From a virus, in the IMG/VR virus record IMGVR_UViG_3300030117_006323, positions 27,171 to 91,170 of that record: a stretch of 64,000 nucleotides of DNA; one strand, given 5' to 3'. The position numbers and the translations under genes were made by a program. Shown here in pieces: positions 55,052-62,882 of this stretch (position 1 is the first letter of the stretch; every line of letters starts with the position of its first letter). The notes under the pieces were generated by a model. The model did not search any database. It was not told the DNA's origin and saw only the letters and a program-made list of their open reading frames with translations.

Positions 55052-55063
55052 GATAAAGGTTGC
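55052..55063 (-). promoter_or_regulatory. Promoter box GCAACCTTTATC of the membrane-GTPase operon
   Basis: Identical to the 12-mer at 52668-52679. The CTTTATC part lies 25 nt upstream of ATG 55027 in the 41-nt gap after the 946-aa gene. Sequence identity and equal spacing in two unrelated contexts support a real promoter element. Confidence 0.55.
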
Positions 55064-55068
55064 CTATC

Positions 55069-57909
55069 TCACTGAAGGATGTTTAAAGCCTCGTCTAAGG
55101 GCATTTCTGTCGGCGGTAGAACGCCTACTTGGCTACCGGCCATCCATTGCCAATCAGAACCATGGTCTTTCTCTGCTCTTTCCCTACCTTGCTTTTCGGC
55201 TGTTCTTGCTTGTGAGGCTGTGGGCTGAAATGCACTATGCATTACAGCCACTGGGGCACCATAAGCCCATGCAGCCGCTGTGCTTTTTTCTGGATTTGCT
55301 GTCGCATGCCCTAACCTTTCTTCTGCTGTTTGGCGAATTCGTTCATTGAAAGCATCGTTCAAAAGTTCAATTCTTTGTGCCTCTTGTTCTTGGTGTTCTT
55401 CTTGTTCTTTTTCCCGGCCACTTTGACGCATTGCCATTAATTTTTCTGATAAAGATGGGCCCATACCCAAATCCATCATTTGGTGGTCTGTTTGGGTTAA
55501 GTATGGAATAGCGAGACCAGATGCTCTGTCAAAATGATATTCATCTAAATTAGCCGCTTTATCTCGTTCAGCGAACCATTGTGGTGTAAATCTTTGTCGA
55601 GCGGCCAGTTCATACGCTATACTATTTTCACCACCATATTTTTCTGGGTCAATAAGAGGCTTTTGGGGATATTTACGTCTGAAGCGTTGTCTCAATTGGT
55701 CCAATATCGTGCCAGCAGGAAGAATAATACTGCCACCAAGACCCAATTGTTCAAGCAAACTCACAGGGTCTATTTTCAATAATTCCCAAGCATGGTCAAT
55801 TGGTGTTTCAGATTTACCTACTTGAGTAACTTCATCCCCGGGATACAAAGGTGGTCTGCCTTGTGCCATTCTTTGTTGTTCTTGATGAGCAAGTAAATCC
55901 CAGCCTGTTAAATTAGCAATACGCTCTTCTTCTTTCAATCTTGCTTGCATCGCCGCTTGCTGTTGGTCGTTGTGCACATCCCACGGCTCCATGGCCAATT
56001 CAGGGAATCTTTGTCTTTCTTCTTCCCACAATTTCATCTGCCTGTCTCTGAAAAATTGTGTCGGGTCCTCTTGCATCAAATCCAAAAATCCTTGATTGCT
56101 AATTTCTCGGGCTTGCTGTTCTCTGCCTGCTCCTTGCTCTAATCTTCGCAATAATGAAAATACTTTGGCTCTTGTTTCTGGGTCCAAATCTTCTCGGTGA
56201 CCACCTTCTTCACCGGGAACTCTCAAAATGCGTCTTTGTTCAGCAGGGTCCTCATAGAGTTCTTCAGGCCCACCCATCGCTAAAGTGTGGCCTAACATAT
56301 CCATCAAAGGTTGTGCATAATGACGAATATAGCGATTTCTGATTTCATCAGGTTTTTCCATTGCATTGGCCATATTTCTAAATCTTCTCGCAGCAGCAGT
56401 GTGACCAGAGTCTTGTAATAATTCTGCTTCTGCTCTCAAATCTTCTACACTCACTGACTCTTGATGTGTGTAAGGACGATGTGGCTCTTCGTCTTCTTCA
56501 TCTTCTTTAAGCAAACGGAAAGCAAGGTCCATTGGTTCACCTGTTTGCAGCCATCCTTCCCCAGATGTTAATGGTATGGGGTTTTCTCCCATCCGACTGT
56601 CAGCCATTGCGTCAGTCCAATTAGTCACATAGTTTATTGCAGGTTGAGGGGCTGTCAGATATTGCCTTGGTATATCCCCGTAATGCGCAAATGTATGTGC
56701 ATTCATGACTGGGTCCCATAGCGGTTCAACTGGGTTACCTTGTTCAGCCATATCTCGGAAGAATTGTTCTCTGATGCCAACCATTAGTGGTTTTCTTTGT
56801 GTCCCTTGGTTTGGATTTTCAAAACCTGCTTCTTCTTGCTTTTTACGTTGGGCCATCGCGGCTTCTCGGGCCCCATAATTTGCATAACGCTCGGCTGTCG
56901 AGAGGTCCCCTGTCCCAAACACAGCAGGTGGAATATCTTCATTAACGGTCTCCACAATATCTCCGGGCCTAACCTTTTGCCGTCCTGTTGCGATTTGAAA
57001 TTCACCGGGTGTCAGTCCTTCTGCTTCAATTTGTGGAGCACGAGTATGCCTTGTTCCGTGATAAGCAACGACATCACCTTGTGAAGATGGCCAAAATGGC
57101 ATAAACTCGCCAAGTTCTTGCTGATTCCTCAGCGGCCCTGTTGTATGAGTGCCTGTATAATCCAAGTCTACTTTGAGCAACCGCATGGCGATGTCCATAG
57201 GTTCGCTTGCACGAAAATCAGAAGATGACATTTCTTCATCGAGATTCTGTGGCTCTAGATTACCCGGATTCATATCCGACATGAGTTCATACAGTCGATT
57301 CATGATTTCCTCTTCTGACATTTGTTTGATACGCGCCTCAAGAGTATCTACATCTGGATGTGGACCTACATCTGCTTTAGGATTAGGGACACTGGTTGGT
57401 GCACCGGGGGCCCCTTCAAAGAGAGACCAATCTGGATTCTGTGTATCCTCGTGATAAGCCTCTCTTAATGCTGGGGCCTCATTTTCTTGCAACTTTTGCC
57501 TTCGCTCTAATTCGTGTTGCAGCATAATTACTTCCGCTGTTTCGGGTTGAATGCCAGAAGGAGTCCTTTCGTATAAATCAGCATCAGGGCTGAAAGGATG
57601 GTCATGTCCAAAAGGATGCATGGCATATTCTGGTGATGGCCCAGTAGAGACTCCTTCTGTGACTCTTCTGTTTCTTTCTATGATGAAGGGATTAGCGTCT
57701 TGGGGGAATAGGTTAGCGAACAGATTGGCGTGCTGAATAAGTTCTGCTTCCGTCATGTGCGGAATTTCATCAATCGCCGGAAGTCCAAGGTTTGTAAAAT
57801 GGTCTTGAAGTTCTTGAGGGTCGCTAAAATCAACAGGAGGTGGTACATCTATAGTCGGTGGGCCTTGATATTCATCATCATCTTGTTTGATGATTCTGAC
57901 GATGCCCAT
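55069..57909 (-). CDS. Modular LLK-motif protein with ADP-ribosyltransferase-like domain (946 aa)
   Basis: The ATG has GAGG 7 nt upstream. Motif copies at residues 235-246 (SEPMDIAMRLLK), 457-468 (GEPMDLAFRLLK), 700-712 (SETPIDHAWELLK) and a weak one at the C-terminus (MPLDEALNILQ) divide it into four modules. The second module has the layout of a PARP-like ADP-ribosyltransferase fold: VVAYHGTRHTRAPQIEAEGL from residue 281, then FGTGDLSTAERYANYG near 330, and YGDIPRQYLTAPQ near 420. His of YHGT and Tyr of ERYA fit the first two positions of an H-Y-[EDQ] triad; the third is unclear. The other modules are helical and Glu/Gln-rich. By analogy with T4 Alt, it may be packaged and injected to modify host proteins. 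Confidence 0.65.
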   Translation of the reverse strand: MGIVRIIKQDDDEYQGPPTIDVPPPVDFSDPQELQDHFTNLGLPAIDEIPHMTEAELIQHANLFANLFPQDANPFIIERNRRVTEGVSTGPSPEYAMHPFGHDHPFSPDADLYERTPSGIQPETAEVIMLQHELERRQKLQENEAPALREAYHEDTQNPDWSLFEGAPGAPTSVPNPKADVGPHPDVDTLEARIKQMSEEEIMNRLYELMSDMNPGNLEPQNLDEEMSSSDFRASEPMDIAMRLLKVDLDYTGTHTTGPLRNQQELGEFMPFWPSSQGDVVAYHGTRHTRAPQIEAEGLTPGEFQIATGRQKVRPGDIVETVNEDIPPAVFGTGDLSTAERYANYGAREAAMAQRKKQEEAGFENPNQGTQRKPLMVGIREQFFRDMAEQGNPVEPLWDPVMNAHTFAHYGDIPRQYLTAPQPAINYVTNWTDAMADSRMGENPIPLTSGEGWLQTGEPMDLAFRLLKEDEEDEEPHRPYTHQESVSVEDLRAEAELLQDSGHTAAARRFRNMANAMEKPDEIRNRYIRHYAQPLMDMLGHTLAMGGPEELYEDPAEQRRILRVPGEEGGHREDLDPETRAKVFSLLRRLEQGAGREQQAREISNQGFLDLMQEDPTQFFRDRQMKLWEEERQRFPELAMEPWDVHNDQQQAAMQARLKEEERIANLTGWDLLAHQEQQRMAQGRPPLYPGDEVTQVGKSETPIDHAWELLKIDPVSLLEQLGLGGSIILPAGTILDQLRQRFRRKYPQKPLIDPEKYGGENSIAYELAARQRFTPQWFAERDKAANLDEYHFDRASGLAIPYLTQTDHQMMDLGMGPSLSEKLMAMRQSGREKEQEEHQEQEAQRIELLNDAFNERIRQTAEERLGHATANPEKSTAAAWAYGAPVAVMHSAFQPTASQARTAEKQGRERAEKDHGSDWQWMAGSQVGVLPPTEMPLDEALNILQ

Positions 57910-57996
57910 GGCTATGCCTCATCCGTTGGGACAAAGAGGTAACAAATAGGTTTTCGGTCGTAAACCTGAATACCTTGCTACTTATGCCAGAGGGTA
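57910..57996. promoter_or_regulatory. Divergent intergenic region
   Basis: An 87-nt gap between the leftward 946-aa gene and the rightward gene at 57997. It must contain promoters for both directions. A weak TATA-like segment (CCTATTTG on the minus strand, near 57943-57950) would suit a short-leader transcript for the leftward gene. I see no clear box for the rightward gene. Confidence 0.3.
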
Positions 57997-58575
57997 ATGA
58001 GCGTCCAGCATGGAAGCATTCTTGTTGTTCCTTCAAAGGAACATATCAGGAAAAACCCTGCATTCAAGAAAGCGCACCCTGCATTACTCGCTGTTTTACC
58101 TATGCTAATATCAGCAGCGGGTAAAGTAGTGGGCGGAGCCATCGGTTCGCCTATGAAAATGGGCAAAAAAATCATGGGAATGAATCAACAATCTGCAAGT
58201 GGAACACAGAACGTATCACAAATGGCAAATGCAGCGGCTGATGCAGATGACCAAATAGTACAACAAACACGACAAGCAGCAACACAACACGCACAAGTCC
58301 AAACAGGTGAATCAATGGATTTGGCTTGGCGTTTATTGAAACGCGCTACTTCTCCTGAAGCATTGCGACACAAAAGAGAATACGATACACAGTACGAATC
58401 TACACCTGAACGTGTAAATTATCGTGAAGAACTCAATGCTGAACGAAGAAAAAGAGGTATCATGGGTCAAGGGGGACCTGATATGAGTCACACTAAGCGA
58501 GGAGTTCTTGTCGCAGAAAGCCCACACGCAAATCGTGCTCGTCATTTCAAAGAGCGTGGGACTCTAAAACCGTAA
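57997..58575 (+). CDS. Plus-strand LLK-motif protein (192 aa)
   Basis: This plus-strand gene is read divergently from the 946-aa gene. The N-terminal half has a hydrophobic helix (ALLAVLPMLISAAGKVVGGA) with a Gly/Lys/Met-rich continuation, so it may be membrane-active. It is followed by an Ala/Gln-rich stretch and the motif GESMDLAWRLLKRATSP at about residues 105-121. The C-terminus is basic (NYREELNAERRKRGIMG, ANRARHFKERG). A GAGGGT site lies close before the ATG. The motif in a gene with opposite orientation shows that it is not merely the product of a local tandem duplication. Confidence 0.65.
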   Translation: MSVQHGSILVVPSKEHIRKNPAFKKAHPALLAVLPMLISAAGKVVGGAIGSPMKMGKKIMGMNQQSASGTQNVSQMANAAADADDQIVQQTRQAATQHAQVQTGESMDLAWRLLKRATSPEALRHKREYDTQYESTPERVNYREELNAERRKRGIMGQGGPDMSHTKRGVLVAESPHANRARHFKERGTLKP

Positions 58576-58583
58576 AGAAAAGT

Positions 58584-58670
58584 TCAAGGAGTGAACGTGC
58601 TTCGGCTAATCCGGCTCCCATCGGGTTTTCCGTATTTCTCACCTTCGGTAATCACGGCTTCGGCATCCAT
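58584..58670 (-). CDS. Possible 28-aa peptide
   Basis: A short minus-strand frame with GGGTGAGG directly upstream of ATG. It begins MDAEAVITEGEKYGKPDGSR. It is the last minus-strand frame before the convergent plus-strand gene. Short length makes this uncertain; the interval may simply be a terminator or untranslated region. Confidence 0.2.
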   Translation of the reverse strand: MDAEAVITEGEKYGKPDGSRISRSTFTP

Positions 58671-58688
58671 CCTCACCCGGTGGGGCCA

Positions 58689-58811
58689 CTACTTTTTCTG
58701 GTGGATGACAAATGCCTTTGATTCTGTGAATAAAGAACGATATTTTCCTAAAAATACTCCTAGAAAAAAACCAAACGCCCAAAGGGAGAAAATAAATGTC
58801 CAATTATCCAT
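58689..58811 (-). CDS. Tiny membrane protein (40 aa)
   Basis: Begins MDNWTFIFSLWAFGFFLGVF, followed by a short basic C-terminus ending in HQKK. One hydrophobic helix is present. GGTGG lies 8 nt upstream of the ATG. The gene is spaced by one nt from the stop of another tiny membrane-protein frame. Overlapping or abutting spacing of three such frames supports real translation. Confidence 0.45.
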   Translation of the reverse strand: MDNWTFIFSLWAFGFFLGVFLGKYRSLFTESKAFVIHQKK

Positions 58812-58812
58812 T

Positions 58813-58908
58813 TTATTCGCCACCAAACATCAATTCAGCAAAAATAATTCCTGCTGTATAGCAAAGAAACCACAAAGCAAGAAAAATTGCTATGTGTTCT
58901 GCGTACAA
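58813..58908 (-). CDS. Tiny membrane protein (31 aa, TTG start)
   Basis: The TTG follows directly on the upstream TAA. The product has a single hydrophobic helix (HIAIFLALWFLCYTAGIIFA) and a short polar end. The start is supported by tiling and the TTG usage seen elsewhere, but the ribosome site (GGGATGA) is poor. Confidence 0.35.
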   Translation of the reverse strand: MYAEHIAIFLALWFLCYTAGIIFAELMFGGE

Positions 58909-59070
58909 TTAGTCATCCCGCCCATAGCGATGACCTTCGTACATATCGTTCACAAAGTCCTCAACCGAAAATTCCAATTCGATTTCGCCGAAACTTCGGA
59001 GAGCAATCCAAGTGTTCAAGCAAAAAATTCCTATCAAACATACAAGCGCAGCAAATACAACCCACATCAT
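58909..59070 (-). CDS. Small single-pass membrane protein (53 aa)
   Basis: The ATG overlaps the stop of the HMG-CoA lyase-like gene as ATGA, so the two are translationally coupled. One N-terminal TM helix (WVVFAALVCLIGIFCLNTW) is followed by an acidic cytoplasmic or exterior part (FGEIELEFSVEDFVNDMYEG) and a basic-acidic end. It is shorter than usual gene-calling cut-offs. Function unknown; it may be a small regulator, lysis or virion membrane protein. Confidence 0.55.
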   Translation of the reverse strand: MMWVVFAALVCLIGIFCLNTWIALRSFGEIELEFSVEDFVNDMYEGHRYGRDD

Positions 59071-59930
59071 ACCAATAATCCCCCAATAATACCATTAAGG
59101 AAATTAAGAGGGGCTTCTAAATCTGTCAATTTGATATTACAGTCAATATTATTGCTTTCAGCCCATTCAACCAAATCTTCAGTAGCCAAATTACCACCTG
59201 TGTTAGGCATAAACGGGCAGCCACCAAGCCCGCCAATACTAGAATCAAACTCACAAATACCAAAATCATACGCGATTTTTACATTTTCAAACAAACCTGT
59301 GCGCCCTTTGGGGCCTTCATGCAAATGAAGGGCCAAATTTTCAGGAATATAACCACAAATATTCAGAACGTGACGCAAAAGAGCAGGATAAACGCTACCA
59401 ACTGTATCACAAAGAACTACTGTGTTCCCAATAGATGCTGCCTCTTGGACACAAGTAATCAATTTATCATCAGATATAGGGCCTTCAAAGGGACAACCAA
59501 AGGCACAAGACACGTAAACACGGATATTTTCCTTTGGAATGCCCGAAAAAGCAGTTTGTAACATTTCAACGGCTTCAATTCGGCTTTTTCCGAGATTTCT
59601 TCGGTTAAATTCGTCTGAAGGTGAGAAAAAGGCGTTAAAATGGGTCGCACCTGCCGAAATAGCGCGTTTTAGACCCTTTTCATTAGGAATTAAGGCCCCA
59701 AACTCCATTTTTTTGTCAAAAAAAGGTAAAACTTCACGAAAAACGGCTTCAGAGTCTGCCATAGTGGGCACAAAACGTGGATTCACAAAAGAGCCGATTT
59801 CAATTGAATTTAAGCCACTTTTCGCCAATAAACCGATAAAATGGACTTTTTCGGAGGTCGAAAACCGCTTTTTGAGGTTTTGCAGACCGTCACGGGGGCC
59901 CACTTCGTAGATTTTAATGTCCGAAAGCAC
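59067..59930 (-). CDS. HMG-CoA lyase-like enzyme
   Basis: A 287-aa TIM-barrel protein of the DRE-TIM metallolyase family, about the length of bacterial HMG-CoA lyase. Diagnostic segments are YEVGPRDGLQN at the N-terminus (catalytic Arg and metal-binding Asp), LALHLHEGPKGR near residue 200 (metal-binding His pair), SSIGGLGGCPFMPNTGGN near 230-245 (catalytic Cys and metal-binding Asn) and ATEDLVEW. HMG-CoA lyase splits HMG-CoA into acetoacetate and acetyl-CoA. The residue after the His pair is Glu instead of the usual Asp, so a related substrate is possible. It starts with GTG and has no ribosome site, but a TATA-like box lies 25 nt upstream. The gene looks AT-richer than its neighbours, consistent with transfer. 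It is an auxiliary metabolic gene candidate. Confidence 0.8.
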   Translation of the reverse strand: MLSDIKIYEVGPRDGLQNLKKRFSTSEKVHFIGLLAKSGLNSIEIGSFVNPRFVPTMADSEAVFREVLPFFDKKMEFGALIPNEKGLKRAISAGATHFNAFFSPSDEFNRRNLGKSRIEAVEMLQTAFSGIPKENIRVYVSCAFGCPFEGPISDDKLITCVQEAASIGNTVVLCDTVGSVYPALLRHVLNICGYIPENLALHLHEGPKGRTGLFENVKIAYDFGICEFDSSIGGLGGCPFMPNTGGNLATEDLVEWAESNNIDCNIKLTDLEAPLNFLNGIIGGLLV

Positions 59931-59954
59931 GATTTAAGGGAGATTGAAGCAGTC

Positions 59955-59960
59955 CATAAG
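59955..59960 (-). promoter_or_regulatory. TATA-like box of the HMG-CoA lyase-like gene
   Basis: The coding strand reads CTTATG 25 nt before the GTG start, in the 77-nt gap after the 482-aa gene. Together with the missing Shine-Dalgarno this suggests a leaderless transcript. Confidence 0.4.
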
Positions 59961-59969
59961 TGTAGAAGT

Positions 59970-59986
59970 TACATTAACTACATTAA
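59970..59986. repeat. Tandem TACATTAA repeat upstream of the HMG-CoA lyase-like promoter
   Basis: TACATTAA occurs at 59970-59977 and again at 59979-59986, a 9-bp period just upstream of the TATA-like box. It could be a regulator-binding site. Confidence 0.4.
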
Positions 59987-60007
59987 GTGCACTCAGGTAA
60001 ACTAATG

Positions 60008-61456
60008 TCAGAGTCGCCATTCTGTCGCAGAAGGATTAGGGTCGGTGGACGTACCCATGACAGCGTTATAGGCCGGTTGTGCCGTCGGCGGCGTTGGTAG
60101 AGCGTTGGCCTCGGCGTAGGCTGCACGAATGGCATCGGCTTCGGCTTGAGCAGCGGCACGAGTGCGCTCCATTTGGAGAGCGACATCGTAAGCGTTACGA
60201 TAATCTGCTGGACGTTGTATTGGATTAGTTGTCATATCATGACCTGTTAAATCACCTACATTAAATGCACTTTGCCGTAATTTCATGTCAGCAAAGGCGC
60301 TCAAAGGTGCCGGGCGTGTTACACCCGGCATATTTTGTGGTATTTTAACAGCGACATCGCCCCATGGCATAGGTAAAAATCGACCGTACTTGCTTTCATA
60401 GCCTTTAGCCTGACCTGTTTTTGTGTCAAATTGGGTTTGCTTTGATTTTGGTTCCCAACCCGGTCTAACATTTGGTGACAACCGCCCGGGAGCCACATTA
60501 GGTGGCATCCAAGCAGCACCCTCGACCATAGGCCGCAAACTACCAAACTCTGGTTGTGAAAGGTCTCTTGTGTAAGCAAGCGGTGCGAATCTCATGGTTC
60601 TGTGAGAATCAGACATCTCGCCGATACCCTCATGGTCATCAGCCAATTCATCCATTCTGTTTGCCCACAAGTCGCGACCTCGCTTATCCTTTGGCTCAGA
60701 CATAGTTACACCGCGTGGTAAATTTTTACTGTATTTCATGTGAAATGGCCCAGACATTTCATTTCGGGCATGTGACATTAATGAAGTATTTTCTGGCAAT
60801 GCATTTATCACCGAATTCAATAATTTTTCATACATACCTTGTCTTTGGAATTGAGGGTAAGTTGTACCTTGTTCAATATACACTGTGCTCGGTTTTTTGT
60901 CGCTACCGAGCCTTCTTCGTCCGGGTTGGGGTGGCACCACATCAAAATCAGGGTCTGAACTTCCACTAGTCATGACAGAAGATACAGGGCCGTGTTCCGG
61001 GTGCACTAATCTATACAAGCCCTTATCATGCGTCAAATACAGATTATGTGGGTCAGTGATTTTAATTGGCAGTTTTGTGGTTCCACCTCTTTTTGCCCAT
61101 TTACGATGTCGCGGATTTTCTGGCGTTGTCTGCATTAAACCAGATGAAGTATCGAAATCACCTAACGACATTTGCCTCTTGAGCAATCGCCAAGCGAGGT
61201 TCATTGGTTCACTACGAGTAAAGCCTGTTTCTTCGTTGAAAGGTGTGTCCTTGAATGATGGCTTCCCCAGAAGGGTCTGTGTGGCTACTCCTGTCAAAGG
61301 TCGCTTTAATCTCAATGGATGCACCGCACCTGCTATGCCATGTTCAATGGCCTCTTTCCACTCCGGTGAAAGTTCATCTTCATCTATGTCTTGACCGGGA
61401 TGGAGCATTCTATCTTCATCCTTGAGCAATCGCATAGCGAGGTCCATTGGTTCCAT
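60008..61456 (-). CDS. LLK-motif protein with GNAT-like domain (482 aa)
   Basis: It begins MEPMDLAMRLLKDED and has a second copy, SEPMNLAWRLLKRQ, at residues 82-93. Between about 140 and 260 the sequence resembles a GNAT acyltransferase: a strand pair (GLYRLVHPEHGPVSSVMTSG), then TVYIEQGTTYPQFQRQGMYEKLL. In the last of these, F-Q-R-Q-G-M-Y fits the acetyl-CoA-binding R/Q-x-x-G-x-G/A loop and following helix. SLMSHARNEMSGPFHMKYSK fits the late GNAT part. The second Gly of the loop is replaced by Tyr. The C-terminus is Ala/Pro-rich. I propose a packaged effector that acetylates a host target; the enzyme call is by eye only. Confidence 0.55.
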   Translation of the reverse strand: MEPMDLAMRLLKDEDRMLHPGQDIDEDELSPEWKEAIEHGIAGAVHPLRLKRPLTGVATQTLLGKPSFKDTPFNEETGFTRSEPMNLAWRLLKRQMSLGDFDTSSGLMQTTPENPRHRKWAKRGGTTKLPIKITDPHNLYLTHDKGLYRLVHPEHGPVSSVMTSGSSDPDFDVVPPQPGRRRLGSDKKPSTVYIEQGTTYPQFQRQGMYEKLLNSVINALPENTSLMSHARNEMSGPFHMKYSKNLPRGVTMSEPKDKRGRDLWANRMDELADDHEGIGEMSDSHRTMRFAPLAYTRDLSQPEFGSLRPMVEGAAWMPPNVAPGRLSPNVRPGWEPKSKQTQFDTKTGQAKGYESKYGRFLPMPWGDVAVKIPQNMPGVTRPAPLSAFADMKLRQSAFNVGDLTGHDMTTNPIQRPADYRNAYDVALQMERTRAAAQAEADAIRAAYAEANALPTPPTAQPAYNAVMGTSTDPNPSATEWRL

Positions 61457-61457
61457 A

Positions 61458-62882
61458 TTACCACTTGACCTTGTCGGCCCAATATGCAGCGCTCATTGGT
61501 CCTCGTTTGATATTTTTCTGATGTCGGGCTTTGAACGATGCACGCTTTTTTGCTCTCTTACCTTTTGGATTATCTTCTGTAACGGTGTCTGCACCTTGTT
61601 CACCGAACCGAATTGTTTTGACCTTACCGCCTGACCTTGCTACAACCACATGTGATTTCTTTGGATGATTTGGTGTGCGCTTTGGTTTGTTGTAACCACT
61701 TACTCCCGCTGCCTTTAGGCGCGGGTCAGGTTTCTTCTCCTTGAGTAACCCCCAAGCAAGGTCCATGGGTTCGCTTTTCATCTGGTATCCACAAGAAGGA
61801 CAAGTTGATAAATTTGTATCTACAGCAGAGCCGCAACCCATGCACATAGTTTGAGTCGGTTGAGTTGTTTGCTGTTTAGGTGCCCCAATAATCCCTAAAG
61901 CAGCAAGTTGGTCAATTTGGGCTTGCACTTCTGGGCTGACTTGAGCAGCCATAAGAGAACGCTGTCTTTCTTCTTCCTCTTGTTGTAAGCGCTGTCTTTC
62001 TTCTGCGTCTTTTGCTTCTTGCTCTAATCGTAGTTTTCTTTCAGGGCTTGTTTCGACAGTTGAAAAACTCCCTAAAGATTCAAGCAATTTCCGCGCAAGT
62101 TGTTCGTAACGAGGCATTCCGCGCTGTGGCCAATTTTTTTTGGGTACTTTAATTCCCAATGATGCCATCGTATCAGGTGTAATAGTGGCTATATCTGCTT
62201 CGTCAATTATTTGGTCTCGGTAAGCGCGTGTTGATATGTCGGGAATATCTGTGGCTTCTTCTGCTGCAAATTGATTACCCATGTCAAATAATCCGGGTAA
62301 CTCATGATGAATACCTCGATTCTCTAACGCTTGAGGCTTTAGGCTATTCTGTGGCATTACTTTGATAGTAGGCCGAGTCCCCTGACCTTTACCTGTCGTA
62401 CTATCCATTCCGCCAACTACACTTTTGACACCAATTTTACCAGTTTCATCTCTTACTAGAACTGGAGTGTATGTGTGCGCTGTTCTTGTTTGCCCACTGT
62501 CATCTTTGTATTCTTGAGGCTCATCTGTGTGTAAAGCCTCCATAATCATGGAAGGATATTCATTAGGGTTTTCTCCCATAGACAAAGCATCGGATAATTC
62601 AGGATGATTACGTAAAGTCAATTCAGCCATAGCCAAAGCCAATTCTTCAGGGGTATTGTTTTCAAACCCTTTAGGCATATCTTGTTTAGGCGCAAATCTT
62701 TCTTCCAGCCGTTTTTCATAATGCCCTCTGTCTGTGGCTTTTGGGTCAACGAATTCAGTGTGCCCCCATCTCATTTCGTCTAGAATATTTTTCAGAGCAT
62801 CATGATATTTCGGGTCACGAAATTGTGCCGGAAAATGATACGCTTTGAGAAGTAAGTCCCAACTTACTTGCAAAGGACTCAA
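61458..62882 (-). CDS. LLK-motif protein with zinc ribbon (474 aa)
   Basis: It starts with TTG right after the upstream stop, with GGTGGTGA before it. The N-terminus is a divergent motif (MSPLQVSWDLLLKAYHF). The middle contains a charged coiled coil (LRLEQEAKDAEERQRLQQEE). A zinc ribbon (CMGCGSAVDTNLSTCPSCGY) at about 350-370 is immediately followed by KSEPMDLAWGLLKEKKPDPR. The C-terminal 70 residues (KVKTIRFGEQGAD, RASFKARHQKN, YWADKVKW) resemble a small protein family I recall from marine phages. It is likely an internal or minor virion protein that combines several small modules. Confidence 0.6.
   Translation of the reverse strand: MSPLQVSWDLLLKAYHFPAQFRDPKYHDALKNILDEMRWGHTEFVDPKATDRGHYEKRLEERFAPKQDMPKGFENNTPEELALAMAELTLRNHPELSDALSMGENPNEYPSMIMEALHTDEPQEYKDDSGQTRTAHTYTPVLVRDETGKIGVKSVVGGMDSTTGKGQGTRPTIKVMPQNSLKPQALENRGIHHELPGLFDMGNQFAAEEATDIPDISTRAYRDQIIDEADIATITPDTMASLGIKVPKKNWPQRGMPRYEQLARKLLESLGSFSTVETSPERKLRLEQEAKDAEERQRLQQEEEERQRSLMAAQVSPEVQAQIDQLAALGIIGAPKQQTTQPTQTMCMGCGSAVDTNLSTCPSCGYQMKSEPMDLAWGLLKEKKPDPRLKAAGVSGYNKPKRTPNHPKKSHVVVARSGGKVKTIRFGEQGADTVTEDNPKGKRAKKRASFKARHQKNIKRGPMSAAYWADKVKW

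Noticed and set aside
58591-59328. A 245-codon plus-strand open frame
   Set aside because: It runs antisense to the HMG-CoA lyase-like gene and the tiny membrane-protein genes, has no ribosome site, and its composition looks non-coding.
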